The position numbers and the translations under genes are program-made. Under the pieces are notes generated by a model, which saw only the letters and a program-made list of their open reading frames with translations, made no database searches and had not been told where the DNA came from. From Whitmania pigra (Eukaryota; Annelida; Clitellata; Hirudinida; Haemopidae), in contig JAJTWR010000236.1 in assembly GCA_021613335.1 (NCBI GenBank), positions 1,256,001-1,320,000 of the forward strand: a stretch of DNA of 64,000 nt, written 5' to 3'. This document shows positions 1 through 11,733 of this stretch, piece after piece. How positions within the stretch are numbered: the first letter of the stretch is position 1; the number at the start of each line of letters is the position of its first letter.

Positions 1-298
1 GTGAGGCTGGAGTGCGACCACCGCCACTGAGGTTCATGACCAGATCTTGATCCTCCCTGTTAATATCTGCAGTTGGCAAGGGGTAGTTTCTCTGAGGATA
101 GTCAAATGGTGACTTGCTTGGTGAAGACGGACTGTTTGCAGATGGCGAACCGTCGCTCGACGTTAAAATCTGTTCCTTGGCAGTGGTGGAGCGAGAGAGT
201 TGCGGAGAATCGACTGAATTGTCTATTTTACATTTATGTGCAGGCGACGTTGTAGATTTCTTGTTGCCCAACCCAAAATGCTTTAATATTTTAGCCAT
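1..298 (-). CDS. N-terminal coding part of an unidentified Ser/Pro-rich protein (runs off the window)
   Basis: Reading on the minus strand from an ATG at 298, the frame stays open for 99 codons to the window edge. The product begins MAKILKHFGLGNKKS and goes on as a low-complexity Ser/Thr/Pro-rich segment containing SPSSPSKSPF and NYPLPTADI. This looks like the disordered N-terminal leader of a larger signalling or scaffold protein, but I do not recognise the family. The basic amphipathic start could bind membrane or a partner; that is only inference. No donor site is needed within the visible part, so the exon may continue past base 1. It lies upstream of, and on the same strand as, nothing visible; its 5' side faces the 3' end of RSL24D1. 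Confidence 0.55.
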   Translation of the reverse strand, partial: MAKILKHFGLGNKKSTTSPAHKCKIDNSVDSPQLSRSTTAKEQILTSSDGSPSANSPSSPSKSPFDYPQRNYPLPTADINREDQDLVMNLSGGGRTPAS

Positions 299-793
299 TA
301 AATAAATTTAAATGGCGATGCGGAGATCAGGCCAAACAATAATTGCAAAACAAATTAATCAGAACCAAAGATATGAGTCAGCTGCATGACAACATTATGC
401 TAATTTTGTCGCTCAAACAATTTTAAGGTTGCATTTTATTCTCATTTTTGATTATTAGCTTATAATATTTTCAATAAAGTAAAAATTTAAACTACCCGAT
501 TACAACCTATTTGTGAAGCAGAAATTTAACTTGCGCATAAAAATGCTCCTAACGCGCACCCATTGCAGTCTCTCCGCTGTCACACCAATTCTAAAGATAA
601 TTTCTGGTGGACTTTTTCGTTATCTATCGAGGTCCGAATTTCCAATCAAAGATCATCTCAGTTCACCACAGTACGTAACAAAAATACTGTGTTTTCACAT
701 ATTTCCCCACAATCAAGCTCAACATGCAAAAATTATGGGCCTATCCAATAGTTTATTACAGAAAAAAATCAAAAACAATGTTCATGTCAAGTA
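299..793. other. Intergenic: RSL24D1 3' flank and upstream region of the edge gene
   Basis: No coding signal is seen here. The minus strand carries an AATAAA (complement of 752-757) 37 bases after the RSL24D1 stop codon, a likely poly(A) signal. The remainder is AT-rich and should hold the promoter of the gene starting at 298. Confidence 0.5.
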
Positions 794-2394
794 TTATTCT
801 GTAACTTCCATAAATGTGTCTTCTGCAACAACAGCACTCTCTGCAATTTTGACTTTCGTCTTCCTCTTTTCCTTCATTCTTTCTTTCACTATAATAAGTA
901 GAATTAGTGTAATTTTTATTACTTGCATCACTAAATAATCAACCAAAGCAGACCTTCCTCCAATTTTTACCAAGACATAAAATGAAATGGGATATTGAAA
1001 AGGGCCCATAATGAAGGCACACAAGTTTGAACAAGCCAATGGCACCAAATACGAATAACAAATTACCCGAGTTCTTGATGAGGTACATGTTTTCTTGCAC
1101 CAACTTGAGGTTCTCAGTGTCCTTCAGTTGAAGACCCTTTGTGAGTCTGAGAAAAATGAAATACTTCAATATGAATCATTATTCTTTTGAATTGTATGAG
1201 ATCATCACAATTGCAAATAATACAATAATAATACAAACATGTTTTTGCTCTCTCAAAAGATCAGTTCATTTCAAAGAGAAAATAAAACATAAATATCTAA
1301 ACTTTTCCTCATGGTGTGACATGTCATTTGCACATTCAATCATCCAATTAATGGACTTGACAATATAATGCTTATGCAATTAAAAGTCATGTCTCCAATG
1401 TAATATTTTACTGTCTATAGCTGGGTCAACAGCCATAATTCTATTTTTATCAATAATAATCCACAAGATGTTGAGCACAAGTTAAGGAGTTGAAAATTAA
1501 AATTAGTAATTAAATCTAATGTTTAGAGCAACTTTATGAAAAATGAAATATTAGAAAATGTTTTCACCTCTCTCTTATGAATTGGTTCTCCCTTTTGTTT
1601 TTAACGGCTGATACCTTCTTCATTGCCTCAACTGTTAAAATGATTGTGTTTATGAATGTATGATAATATTTAAAAGTTACGTACTAATTTCTAGTCTTTA
1701 GACAATTTTTCAATTGAGTTTTAAATATTAACAGTTGTGACCATGTTGCAATAAATCTATTCTATGCTTTTGAACATATCAAATGCAACATTTCATCTTT
1801 TCAAAGTTCAGTTCTTCAACTATGCAACAGCTAGCGTTGCCTTACGAAGATGACACTCCTTGGTGCCATTTGTCTAATTAGGAGTCTCTACCAACTATGA
1901 ATCATGGTTCTTAAATGTAATTTTTAAGCATAATTAAACAGTTTACTTTGGTAATTTCAACAACTCAATATGTTTACAGCTTTACATACCTATCATCTAG
2001 TTAGAAAAAGTTATAAACAAACTTGTTTTTTGGAAGAGAGCTCTGTCGTATTTAACAGGAATGTCACGTCTCTTTTCGAATTCATAAATTGGATCGACTG
2101 CCAGTTCTTTACCGGCGGCCTTCCTGAAGGCCTTCGTCCATTTAACCTTCCTGGGATTACGTTTCTTTGCGAATGCCTTCTTACACTTCGATCGGCAAAA
2201 TCTGAATATCTGGGCGTAGAAATTACAAATGGTACATAACAGTCGCTTGGATGACAATTCTCTAATGTTTTCAATCAAAATTTCAACAAATGCGCAATAT
2301 GGCGTGAACTCACTTTATTGTCATTTCTCACGAAAACACTACCGTGACCCGGATAGCAAGGAGAAGAACAAAAATAACACTTCTCAACCCTCAT
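794..2394 (-). CDS. RSL24D1: RSL24D1 / RLP24, 60S ribosome biogenesis factor (5 exons)
   Basis: Exons on the minus strand: 2394-2314, 2209-2023, 1631-1568, 1146-1067, 840-794; 459 nt, 152 residues (human about 163). All junctions are GT-AG and the phases join cleanly. The product starts [18 protein letters not shown], a zinc-binding Cys cluster of the L24e fold, followed by [12 protein letters not shown] and the strongly conserved basic block [19 protein letters not shown]. The C-terminal helix ([20 protein letters not shown]) matches the end of the family. Family knowledge: RLP24 holds the place of ribosomal protein L24 on pre-60S particles in the nucleolus and recruits the AAA ATPase that later releases it in the cytoplasm. 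The last 47-nt exon is short and weakly conserved, so it is the least certain part. Confidence 0.95.
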
Positions 2395-3046
2395 TTTCGG
2401 CTTAAATTTATAAAATTAATTCAAGTTCCAGATATACTCCGCCCAGGCTGTTTGGGCGATAAGTTAGAGCGATAACTAAAGAACAATTGTTTCACATCAT
2501 TTAAACAAACACTTATTAACTAATGCATAAAATTCATGAGCATTTAATTAGACTATATTAATAAAATGTAATAAAAATAAATAAATAAATGAAATTAAAA
2601 AACTAAATTGTAAATTGAACTTCGGAATGTGATTATTTAGTTACCTCTGGCTATTTCACGTCTTGAACTTCAAAAAGGTTATTTTCAAGCATTATTTTGG
2701 GTCAAAATGAAGTTTTTAGTATCTTTGTGTTTAGGAGCAAAGCAATACAGACTATTACAATCCAAGATGTTATGGGAGTAAAGATACAAAACACATCAAG
2801 CTTCTTAACGACTTTCACCATTACTTTACATTACCATGCACCATTGAATGTTGTACGGTTATCGCGACCACGAATAGAATTTCTTGCTTATATTTTTGTC
2901 GAGATGATCAATGATCAACAGTAGAGCAACCATGTTGTAATGTTAACCGCATTTTTGTTTATTTTATTAAGTGGGTAGAAGACCGAAGCCTCCTACCTGC
3001 CCACTATCAAACAGCAAAACATTGGGAACAGAAACGAAAGGTTCAA
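2395..3046. other. Intergenic: RSL24D1 promoter side
   Basis: AT-rich sequence upstream of the RSL24D1 start codon. No gene is seen. The stretch from about 2945 to 3046 probably belongs to the 3' untranslated part of the LINE fragment next to it. Confidence 0.4.
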
Positions 3047-3232
3047 TCAGTAATAGACGAGAAAAGGAGACAAGTCATATTCATTGAGAGGGGAGGTGAA
3101 GCGACTATAGGTGCTAACTGAGACTAAGCTAGGTAGTTTGTTCCAAACGTTAATAAATCGATTTGTGAAAAAATATTTGGTGTTGTCTATTGCGCAAACA
3201 TATGACCTTAGTTTAAATTGATGACCCCTAGT
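3047..3232 (-). mobile_element. Relict 3' end of a non-LTR retrotransposon (reverse transcriptase ORF C-terminus)
   Basis: On the minus strand a 61-codon open stretch follows two stop codons and ends at TGA (3049-3047). It reads TRGHQFKLRSY, then FFTNRFINVWNKLPSLV. This TRGH...F..R..NVWN.LP pattern is typical of the C-terminal end of LINE-type reverse transcriptase ORFs. No upstream RT domain is present, so the copy is 5'-truncated and dead. It lies between RSL24D1 and the proline-rich gene, in the same orientation as both. Confidence 0.7.
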
Positions 3233-3362
3233 TTATTACGAGAATAAAACAGTTTGAAAATAAAAGGCGATGATTTAATCAAATGAATAAAACCTACAAA
3301 ACAGTTGGAAAGATAAGTAAAGTTCATCGTCATCTGTCGATATATTACATAACGTCATTCAA

Positions 3363-6300
3363 CTATTTTTCCGAATAAGTTTGCAAAAAGGATTTCCAGG
3401 CTTGCTTATTTGGATTTTGATTGGTAACAAATTTCTTTGATTCCAAATCAGCATTAGAGAGACTTTTACCTGTAAAGTTAATTTTCTAATTTACTAAAAA
3501 CTAAATATTATGAAACTATTTATAATCAATAGCAACCTGGTAATTTTGTGTTAATTTCTGGAAGAACGCACTTTTCAAGGACACCTTTCTTGCTTGGAGT
3601 CTTCTTTAAAGTGCCGAACTTAGTTACTAGACTCTCAACAGGAAGATGAGATGCTGCATCAATGGATTCATCGTTTAAGGTTGTTGCTTCTTCCAGCGAG
3701 TTCGTGGCATTAAGTGTGTTTCTAGGTTTTTTGTTCTCGCTTGAAATAGACTGGCTTTCTTCCAAGATAAGATTTGATTGATTTTGATATTTTTGGCGTA
3801 ATCCTTGGAGCATGGGACTGCTTGAAGTCTTATGAACAGAGAATGTTGAGGATTTCTTTGGTAAAATCCTGTCAGATTTTTTAATGCCTTCACTTGCCTT
3901 GATGCTTTCGAAAAATGCTTTGGCCTCCGAAACCGCCAAAATTTCATCTGACTTATCATCAGTTACCTTAACTTCGCCTTTTGAAACTGCATGTTCAGTA
4001 ATACAGTTTGGTTCCAGTCCGTATTCTTCTACAGAACGATTTGAAAAGTTTGATTCTAACTCTATACTTTTCTCAATAGGCCTTATTTGAATCGGTTTCC
4101 GCTGCAGACTGGCAGCAGATGTGGACCTTTTTACGCCCGTAACTTTGGTATATCCAGTCCCATCTACTTTATTTGCCGATTCAAAAATCTTTTTGGATTC
4201 TTGGAGTCTCTTTCCAAACTTTACGATTTTAATGAAGTCATTACCCTGGTTTGTAACCAAATCGTCAACTGGTGTCGAACTAGAACCGTCCACTTTGTTT
4301 TGTGTAACATTCTCTGGATCTATTGCGCAATTCTTTCCAAGTTCTAGAGACAAGCTTTTTATCTGTTCCTCCGTGAAACCCTTTACCTTTGGACCTTTTC
4401 CATGGCCAAATATAACATTTCTGAGATTTGTATCTGTCATTGGAATGCATCTAATTATTTCTGAATTACTTCCACTATTTGAGTGGTTATCTACTTCCAT
4501 AAATTTATGGTCCGGAGTCGTGCCAGTTTCGAGATTTTCGTTATCTAAAACGTCGGTTTTGGTCTGGTTTGCTTCCGAATGATTTGGATCGAAGGAACTC
4601 TCTTTGTGCTCAACAAGGCTTTCTAACTCTTCCTTTTGAACCAAGCTATTTTGATGTGACACGTTACATCTAATTTGGTCATTACTTGGATATAAATTAG
4701 GAGTTTCTGAAATGTCTTCAATTTTTGAATTAGGACATTCAGAAAGTATTTCCAGTTTTGTAGACCTTTGAAGTTCCAGTGTCGTTTTGATTTGTTCCTC
4801 TGTAAAGCCAAGAACTTTCGGAGCTTTTTTGAGTTTAAATGTCTTGGGTGCTGTAGGAAGTTTTACTTTTTGATGTTCGACCTCACTGTGTTGAGCAAAG
4901 CCCTGAGCACTTTCACTATTGCGAGTTTGAGTTATTGCTAAACAATTGATCGCCGATTCACTTTTAAAGCCGGTATCGGAATAGCTATCAATACTAGTAC
5001 TCTTTGACAAGTTACCTCGACAAGTCCCAATCAATCTTGTCGGATTGACCAAAGTAGCTTTCTCATCACAACCAGACATTAAGCATTTCAGTTCTCCGAT
5101 AGTAGCATCGAATGACTGCTTTCTAAAATCTGAGATATCTTTTACTTCGGACTTGCTGCCATCTTTCAAATGTTTCGGTGTGAAGACATTGGCTATGATA
5201 GGAGTGTTTGGTTGTGTTTTGGTTTCTTTGTTTTTTGTTTGATCTGGATTGCTTGCATCATTGAAATATTCCTTGATGATGTTACATAGGCTGCTGTCTT
5301 CAGTTAACTGTGCTTTTGCTGGAGAAAATGCATCCTGAACGACACTATCCGCAGCTTTTGAATCTTCATTTACAAACAATGATGGTGGACTGGCATCGAT
5401 AAAACCTGTTAATAGTTTAATTTATGTAGCATAAGCTTCAAATTCAAATTAAATTTAAAAAAATTAGGCTTTTTCTGACATGTACTTGTAACATCCGAGG
5501 TGATATTTTCGGAAGTCTTCGACTGTTCGCAATCAGGAAGTATTCCAGATTCTGTTATTGCTTCATTAAAATTACCTGCATCTGTAATGTTACCAGCTGT
5601 GTTACATTCAGTTTTATCTGCAGACGCCTCTGAGTCCAGTTGCTTGAAAAGTCTAGCGAATGGCTTTTGGTCCTCTTTAATGGATGAGTCATTTGATTCC
5701 TGAACATTTTTTTCCAAATATCCTTCGCTGTTCGTCGGTTCCTCGATTTTTAGTGATGGTTTATCTTCAATAAATGGGACTATAAAACCGCCTGTAAGAT
5801 TGCAAAAAGAAGAAGGAAGTTTCAGCTTCTTCGATTCCTTGCTGGGAATTATCGTTTTAACATCCAACTTTGGTGAGCAACTAGTATCTTTAGATAATAA
5901 GTTTAGTGATTCTTGGCTATCAGTGGGCAGAGTCTCTGACACCGCAGCGAAACACTCTTGGGGTGGAGGGGGAAACTCATCGTCGTCGTTTTGAAATCCA
6001 CTTTCATTGTCCCACTCACTGGACGTCTCTGAATGATTGGTTGGAGGGAAAGCCAGAGGCAGGGGTGGAGGAGGATGAGCATCGTTTTCATCAAGAATGA
6101 CAACAGGAGTCGGAGGTGGTAGGGTCAAGGGTAATGGAGGAAATTCAAATTCGTCATCTGAGGTCTGAAAAGAAATTATTTTGTAAGAATGACACAGAAT
6201 TAGAAAAATTCCATATTTACCTCAGATATCGATGCCGATATTATCGCCGAATCGCTGGAACTGAAAATAATTTGATAATAATAGATTTAAAGATTGTGTT

Positions 6301-6474
6301 TGTACAAATTTTAGTAATTTTTAGTGATAAAACTCGGTAGCTATTTTTCTTGAGACTGCCTACAAGACCTACCCACCTCGAAGTATCTGTCTTACGTCCA
6401 ACCATGAAGTCCGAAGTGTCTGAAGTGCTATTAATTTGAGCGAGACTTTTGGGTCCAAAGTTACTTGATTCCAT
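3363..6474 (-). CDS. Unrecognised proline/serine-rich protein with duplicated GFTEEQIK motif (5 exons)
   Basis: Exons on the minus strand: 6474-6377, 6260-6221, 6164-5486, 5405-3537, 3469-3363; 2793 nt, 930 residues. Phases agree at every junction. If the 5405 exon is read through, the frame stops at 3526; splicing at 3537 instead adds a 35-residue tail ending KQAWKSFLQTYSEK. The N-terminal third has SH3- or EVH1-like proline clusters (LPLTLPPPTPVV, PPPPLPLAFPP, DDEFPPPPQECF). Two copies of PKV(L/K)GFTEEQIK lie near residues 474 and 617, both preceded by a short basic Lys/Gly/Pro stretch. No catalytic domain or membrane segment is seen. I do not know the family; a cytoskeletal or signalling scaffold is only a guess from composition. 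Confidence 0.75.
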
Positions 6475-6949
6475 TTTGGCAGCTAGTAAAATATGTAAAG
6501 ACTTTAGTTTACAATTTGTTCGGACTTCGTAACTTTCGGTACTTCGAAATATTATTTATCACGTTGAGAAATTACTGGAATGATAAAGAAATGTTTCACC
6601 ACTCACAATAGCATACTCTCCTATTTTTATTACATTGATTGCTGAGGAGATTTATTGGTGCGTATCGAAGCCATTTGTAGTTGCTATTGTATAGTTTAGT
6701 TGGTTATCGCTGGTTGCTTTTGAAGGTGCTTAGACTTTATGTAATCACGACTCTTATTTTGAATAGATTTTATTTTTATAGGAAGTCCTTCAAATAAATG
6801 TTAATGGCTCATGCATACCTGTCTATATTGAAGGCTGTTTTGGCCATTAGTCGTTACGATTAGAATAATGTTGTGGTAAAATCATTTGTGTTTCACATTA
6901 GGCTTAGGCGCTACGCTTCTGTTTTGCCGATTTGAGGAGATTAGATACA
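6475..6949. promoter_or_regulatory. Divergent promoter region between the proline-rich gene and SCAMP
   Basis: Only 475 bases separate the two divergent start codons (6474 minus, 6950 plus), so both promoters must lie here unless upstream non-coding exons exist. I see no TATA box at a convincing distance and no CpG-rich core. Confidence 0.5.
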
Positions 6950-9900
6950 ATGTCGAATAGTTTTGGAAACTTTGCTGACAAAAATCCATTTGAAGTAAGT
7001 TTGTTAAGAAATTTATATACGTACGTTCTGCGAATCTTTGCAACAAAGCGTATTTTCTTGAATTCTTTGAAATTTATGCTACGATTCTTCTTTTGATTGC
7101 AGGATCCAGCCGTGCTAGAGGCGTTAAAAATTGAACAGTCTTTGAATGTGGGACCTACTTCTGCTGCTGTGTCAGCATTCAATCAAACTGCTAACCAGGT
7201 GTGTTGTGCTTAACGTTTTCTTTAACTCTATTAAAATAAAGCGGTTGTTCTTAGATGGTTATTTTTGTTGAAGCATTTTACTCATTTTTATCACCAGGCT
7301 GTGGAACAAGCGATCAGCCAGGCGATAATCGGTCCTCCGCCTCCATATGCTTCCCCAACCTCGTACGACCCTCACGCTGCCGAAGAACTGAGGAAGAAAC
7401 AAGATGAATTGGAAAGGAAGGCGGCCGAACTTCAGAGAAGGGAAGAGGAGATGCAGAGGAATGTCCAGCAACAAGGTCTGGGCATAAAAAGCATCTAGTT
7501 GTATTTACTTTTAGGAAAACATAGTCTTGCATATTTTATTTTAATTCTGAATAATTTTAAATGCTAATCTAAATGTTATCAAAGCTTATGATGCACATGT
7601 GCTAAATTTGTAAGATTTTAATTTTTTTATAAATGTAAAAAGTTTGTTATCACCTATTCTATCACATAAATGTCTTTGCAAATGAAATTTTAAAAAAATA
7701 TACATGAATTAATCGGAGACAGTTTGTTGTTTTTCAGTCAGAAGAAACAACTTTCCACCTCTGCCATCATTTTGTCCTCTAAAACCATGCTTCTATCAAG
7801 ACATCTCTATTGACATTCCTCTTCAGTTTCAAAACATCGTCAAGATAGGATTTAAACTTTGGCTTGGTTTGTGTTGAAATTTATTCATTATAACATGATG
7901 TTAATTATTCTCAAGGCATGCTTAATTAATTTTAGTTAATTAGTTAACTAGTTATTGAAACTGTCTGCCACTTGAGGAGCACTAAAGTGGGACCTTTATT
8001 TGTCGGGAGCTAAAAAATTGTTGAATCTTTTACTAGAGTTACACTAACATCTTAAATGCTATGGCAAACAGATGTTCCTTAAAATTGGATGTTGTATTAT
8101 TAAACATTTATTCATTTAAAAATTGATTCCATTATTTATTATGCAAGTCAGCACTACAAAACTGGCCTCTGAAACAAATATAATATTTACATGTCCACAT
8201 GTTAAAAACAATAAGGAAAATATCACATTGTATTGCAATGCAAACAAATTAAACAAATGATCAAAATAATTGTGAATGTTCCCTCAGAAGGTATTACTTA
8301 AAAATGAAATTCTTACTGCATGTAATACACCATGTTTTAGGAACTCGTTGCATAACAATGATGTTTCGGCATTAAAAAATTCGCTCTCTGACATTTACTA
8401 CATTGGCGATGATGACAACGACGAAGCTTATGACAATGATGATGGTGACACTAATCATGATGATAATGATGATGACTCTAACCATGACGATTTCTACGAT
8501 GATTTTAATCACAACAAATCCTCGACAATAGCTTACGTCGTGCTCCTGTTGATCAACATGTTCATCTCCATGATCTACCTGATTTCCTCCATAAGCAACG
8601 GCATCAACAACTCGTCCGGATCGACGTTCGGCCTCTCCATCGTCCTGCTCTTCGTCTTCAGTCCTTGTTCCTTCGTCTGCTGGTTCAGACCTCTGTACAA
8701 TGCCTTTAGGTTTGCATGGCTTTTTGTAGTCAGGAGTGATGGAAATTCTCAATATTTGTTCTCCCTTTGTCTAGATTTTATAATGTGGTTTACAATTTAA
8801 TAATTATAATTAATGTTGTTTCACCTCAATGTTAAAGTCCCACAACTGATGGTTTAGACATTTATTGTTTTGCATTTGTCATCGGTTCTGCATAATAATC
8901 CTTCTAATCAAAATATTGATTGAAAATAATTGTATCTACAAGCAAAAGAACGTACAAGAAAAATTGTGCAATTGTGTTTAATCTATTAATTTTCGTTAAT
9001 TTGATTAATTATTAATTTTCCAGGATTGACAGCTCCTTTAACTTTTTCTTCTTCTTCTTCGTCTTCTTCGTTCAGTTCATCGTGTCCATCATTCAAGCTC
9101 TAGGAGTCAGTGGATGGGGGACCGTGTAAGAATATCATAAACTGTTCGATCGATTAGTTTGACGTGTATATGTAGAATTTTACAACTTAGGATTTATTGA
9201 TAGGATAGGTTTAAGCATTTACTATTCACATTATTGGTTATTAAATTCTGATGGTTAGCATGAGTTCATTTATATTTAATGCAGTCCTGCTAAAAACATT
9301 ATTATTGTTGTTGTTGTTGTTGTTGTTATTATTATTATTTGATTAAGTGTATCATGTTTTTCTCTTAATACTCTTTAAAATGCCTAATCAGTTTAGTTCG
9401 ACGTACTCTAAACTAACCAAAATGTGTTGGCTATTCTAATAACATGATTTTATTTTATTCAGCTACATTGGTTTATTTGATTATTTAATTCAGAATATTT
9501 TTATTTTTATTGTTTAATTAATATCTACAATTCAACATACTCGTAGCTGTTAAGATGGGAAGCGTTATGTTAATTAATTATTGAATTAAATATTTTAGAG
9601 GGATCATAAGCAGCATTGGGATGATGAGTCATGGCAGTGGGGGGAGCCTGTTTGCTGGCCTGCTCATGCTATTGGTTGGATTGCTCTTTGTTGCTCTCGC
9701 TGTCCTGGACTTTCTTCTTCTTCTAAAGGTTGAAGTATTTTACTTAATTACTTAAGTACTTAATTTTTTTACATTACTGGTTATTAAACTATATTTGTTA
9801 GCATGAGCTCATGTATAATTAATGCAATGCATGCCTGCTAAAATCATAGTTGTATGGTGATATGCAGAAACTTTATAGGACCTGTGAATAGTTATTTTAA

Positions 9901-10216
9901 ACTCCTGAATCTATTGATCCTAAGGGCTGCCATTAAAAATTTGGCCGGAGCTAATGATTTGTCTTGAACAAAGACCTTGATATTTATATATTCATAACAG
10001 TGATCAGTTGAGTGACGACTTGCAAATGATGAGTTATTACTAACGAATTCTCTTCACACGAAGGTCCATCGCATATTCAGAAGCACAGGGGCCACCTTTG
10101 CAAAGGCACAACAGGAATTTGCCCAGGACATAATGGGTAATAGGACTCTGCAACAAGCAGCCAGCAACTTGATTTCTTCCAATTCTGGGGCTGCAGATGG
10201 CTCCAACAGATATTGA
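6950..10216 (+). CDS. SCAMP: Secretory carrier-associated membrane protein, SCAMP (8 exons)
   Basis: Exons: 6950-6994, 7103-7198, 7298-7475, 7738-7866, 8532-8709, 9024-9125, 9599-9728, 10064-10216; 1011 nt, 336 residues, the usual length of SCAMP1-3 (about 338). The N-terminus has an NPF motif (DKNPFED) for EH-domain partners, then a heptad-like helix with [19 protein letters not shown]. Four membrane segments follow, with the family signature [16 protein letters not shown] after the second and [20 protein letters not shown] after the fourth. SCAMPs are four-pass proteins of Golgi and endosomal recycling membranes that act in vesicle traffic and exocytosis. The 3' splice site before exon 5 (8532) lacks a pyrimidine tract and sits after GAT-rich repeats. 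The paralog number (1, 2, 3 or 5) cannot be assigned. Confidence 0.95.
8404..8515. repeat. Imperfect GAT/AAT repeat in SCAMP intron 4, abutting the 3' splice site
   Basis: Degenerate GATGAT and GACAAT units fill the last ~130 bases of the intron. They stay open in one frame and would encode an Asp/Asn-rich stretch if the intron were retained. Confidence 0.7.
9229..9303. repeat. Interspersed repeat, copy 1 (SCAMP intron 6)
   Basis: About 75 bases containing TGGTTATTAAA, GTTAGCATGAG(T/C)TCAT and CCTGCTAAAA recur at 9773-9848 in the next intron. Direct reading suggests roughly 80% identity. A (TTG)n/(ATT)n microsatellite follows copy 1 (about 9303-9342). Confidence 0.6.
9773..9848. repeat. Interspersed repeat, copy 2 (SCAMP intron 7)
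   Basis: Second copy of the repeat at 9229-9303. It contains the palindrome ATGAGCTCAT. No coding content is seen. Confidence 0.6.
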
Positions 10217-11733
10217 GTTTGAATGTTCGATCGGTCGGAAGGAAAAGAAAATGGCGACGATCGATTCTAACACGAGTTACCCGAGCAGATGGAATCTGGA
10301 AATAAGGAGATGAATTTCGTAGGCTTAGATGAATGGAGTTTTTTAAACATTTAGATGGAGTTGACGGTGACAATCACCATTGCTTATGTTGTCTAGTCTT
10401 GACGAGGTCATTTATTCGTGCTTACAGCTGTCAGCCCAGTGAGCTAGTGTTTGCGCATGTCTGATTGTTAAACATGCTTAACCTCATGAATATTCATATT
10501 TATATTTTTCTTTTGCTGCCGTTTTTGCTTTACACTAGATTTTGCAGATGAATGAGTCATAGTCACTATATTTTTTACAGCTTTTAAGAAATGTTGTTTC
10601 ATTGAGATTTAATATGTATTATTGAGATTGATTGATCACTAGTTTCTAGAATTTCACAGTATGTAATTTTCAGAATCTCTCCAATGAAGCCTCTGGATTA
10701 TGGACTTTTATGTTGTATTAATTGGTTGATGTTTCTAGTCAAGCATTCATTTAAATTGTTGAGAATGGCAGGCCAAATTGTTTGATTTATGACATTCACA
10801 CCAAATATATATATTCTGGTTATTAAAAATTCTCTTGCTGGATATTATTCGGACTTGTGTTTATGAGAAGTTCTGCTTGTGAGCGCTATGTAAAATAAGA
10901 ACTTAGTAATATTAAAGTAGTTTGGAAAGATGTTAGTTTAGATAGAATATAAATTTAAAATGATGACGAAAATTGTGGATGCAATGGAAGCGTTCATGAT
11001 TATGCGCTTTCTGTGGCCGGAGTCGCGTGTACTTGGAGATTTGGAGATTGCGTATGCTTATTGGTACTAAGCAGTCTGCAGATGAGTGAATGACTACAGG
11101 TTTTATAAATTATGAATTACCTAAAACAATATCGATAGACAGATTTTAGTTTCTTACCTGCCCATATGTTCAATCACAAGCTAATTCTGAAATAGTCAAT
11201 AAATTGTTTTTATGACTTTTTAAAAATTATAACAAATAATAAAAAGCAATTTAATTAAATGAGATAAGTACATTAATAACATAATTTATTACAAAACTTG
11301 GAATGATTGAATAAAAATTTGTTACTTTTTAATTTATAAAATAATATTATTGTTTTACAAATTTAAAATTCAACTATTTTACATCAAGCAATAAAGCGTC
11401 AAAACACTTCTATTCAGTGCTGTGCTACTTTGTCGCCATTTTGCTACTGATCTTAAACAGTTTTGGGGATATTTGTAGCGGTATTTGTTGTTTCCATTTC
11501 AATTGATTATCAGGTATTTAAATTAATTTGCTGCACATCGACATCGTTTCTTTCGAATTTAACGCAAGCATTATTGCACAGTCGTTTACCGTAATCGGTC
11601 TTCTAGGGCCGTATGTTTCATAATTTTAAACAACTTATCAATTAAAGTGGCTGGAAACTTTTGCCATTTCTATACACATTAAAACGTCACTGTATGGCGA
11701 GGCTCACCAAAGGACTTTTTTTCTGGTAGACAA
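10217..11733. other. SCAMP 3' region and upstream region of the SAP/RRM gene
   Basis: About 1.5 kb with no supported coding sequence. The first part is probably the SCAMP 3' UTR. AATAAA hexamers occur near 11200 and in the AT-rich stretch after it. The last few hundred bases should hold the promoter of the SAP-domain gene. Confidence 0.4.

Noticed and set aside
8276..8800. Plus-strand frame with an Asp/Asn-rich N-terminal half
   Set aside because: Only its second half (from 8532) is coding, as SCAMP exon 5. The Asp/Asn-rich part is GAT-repeat intron read in the same frame.
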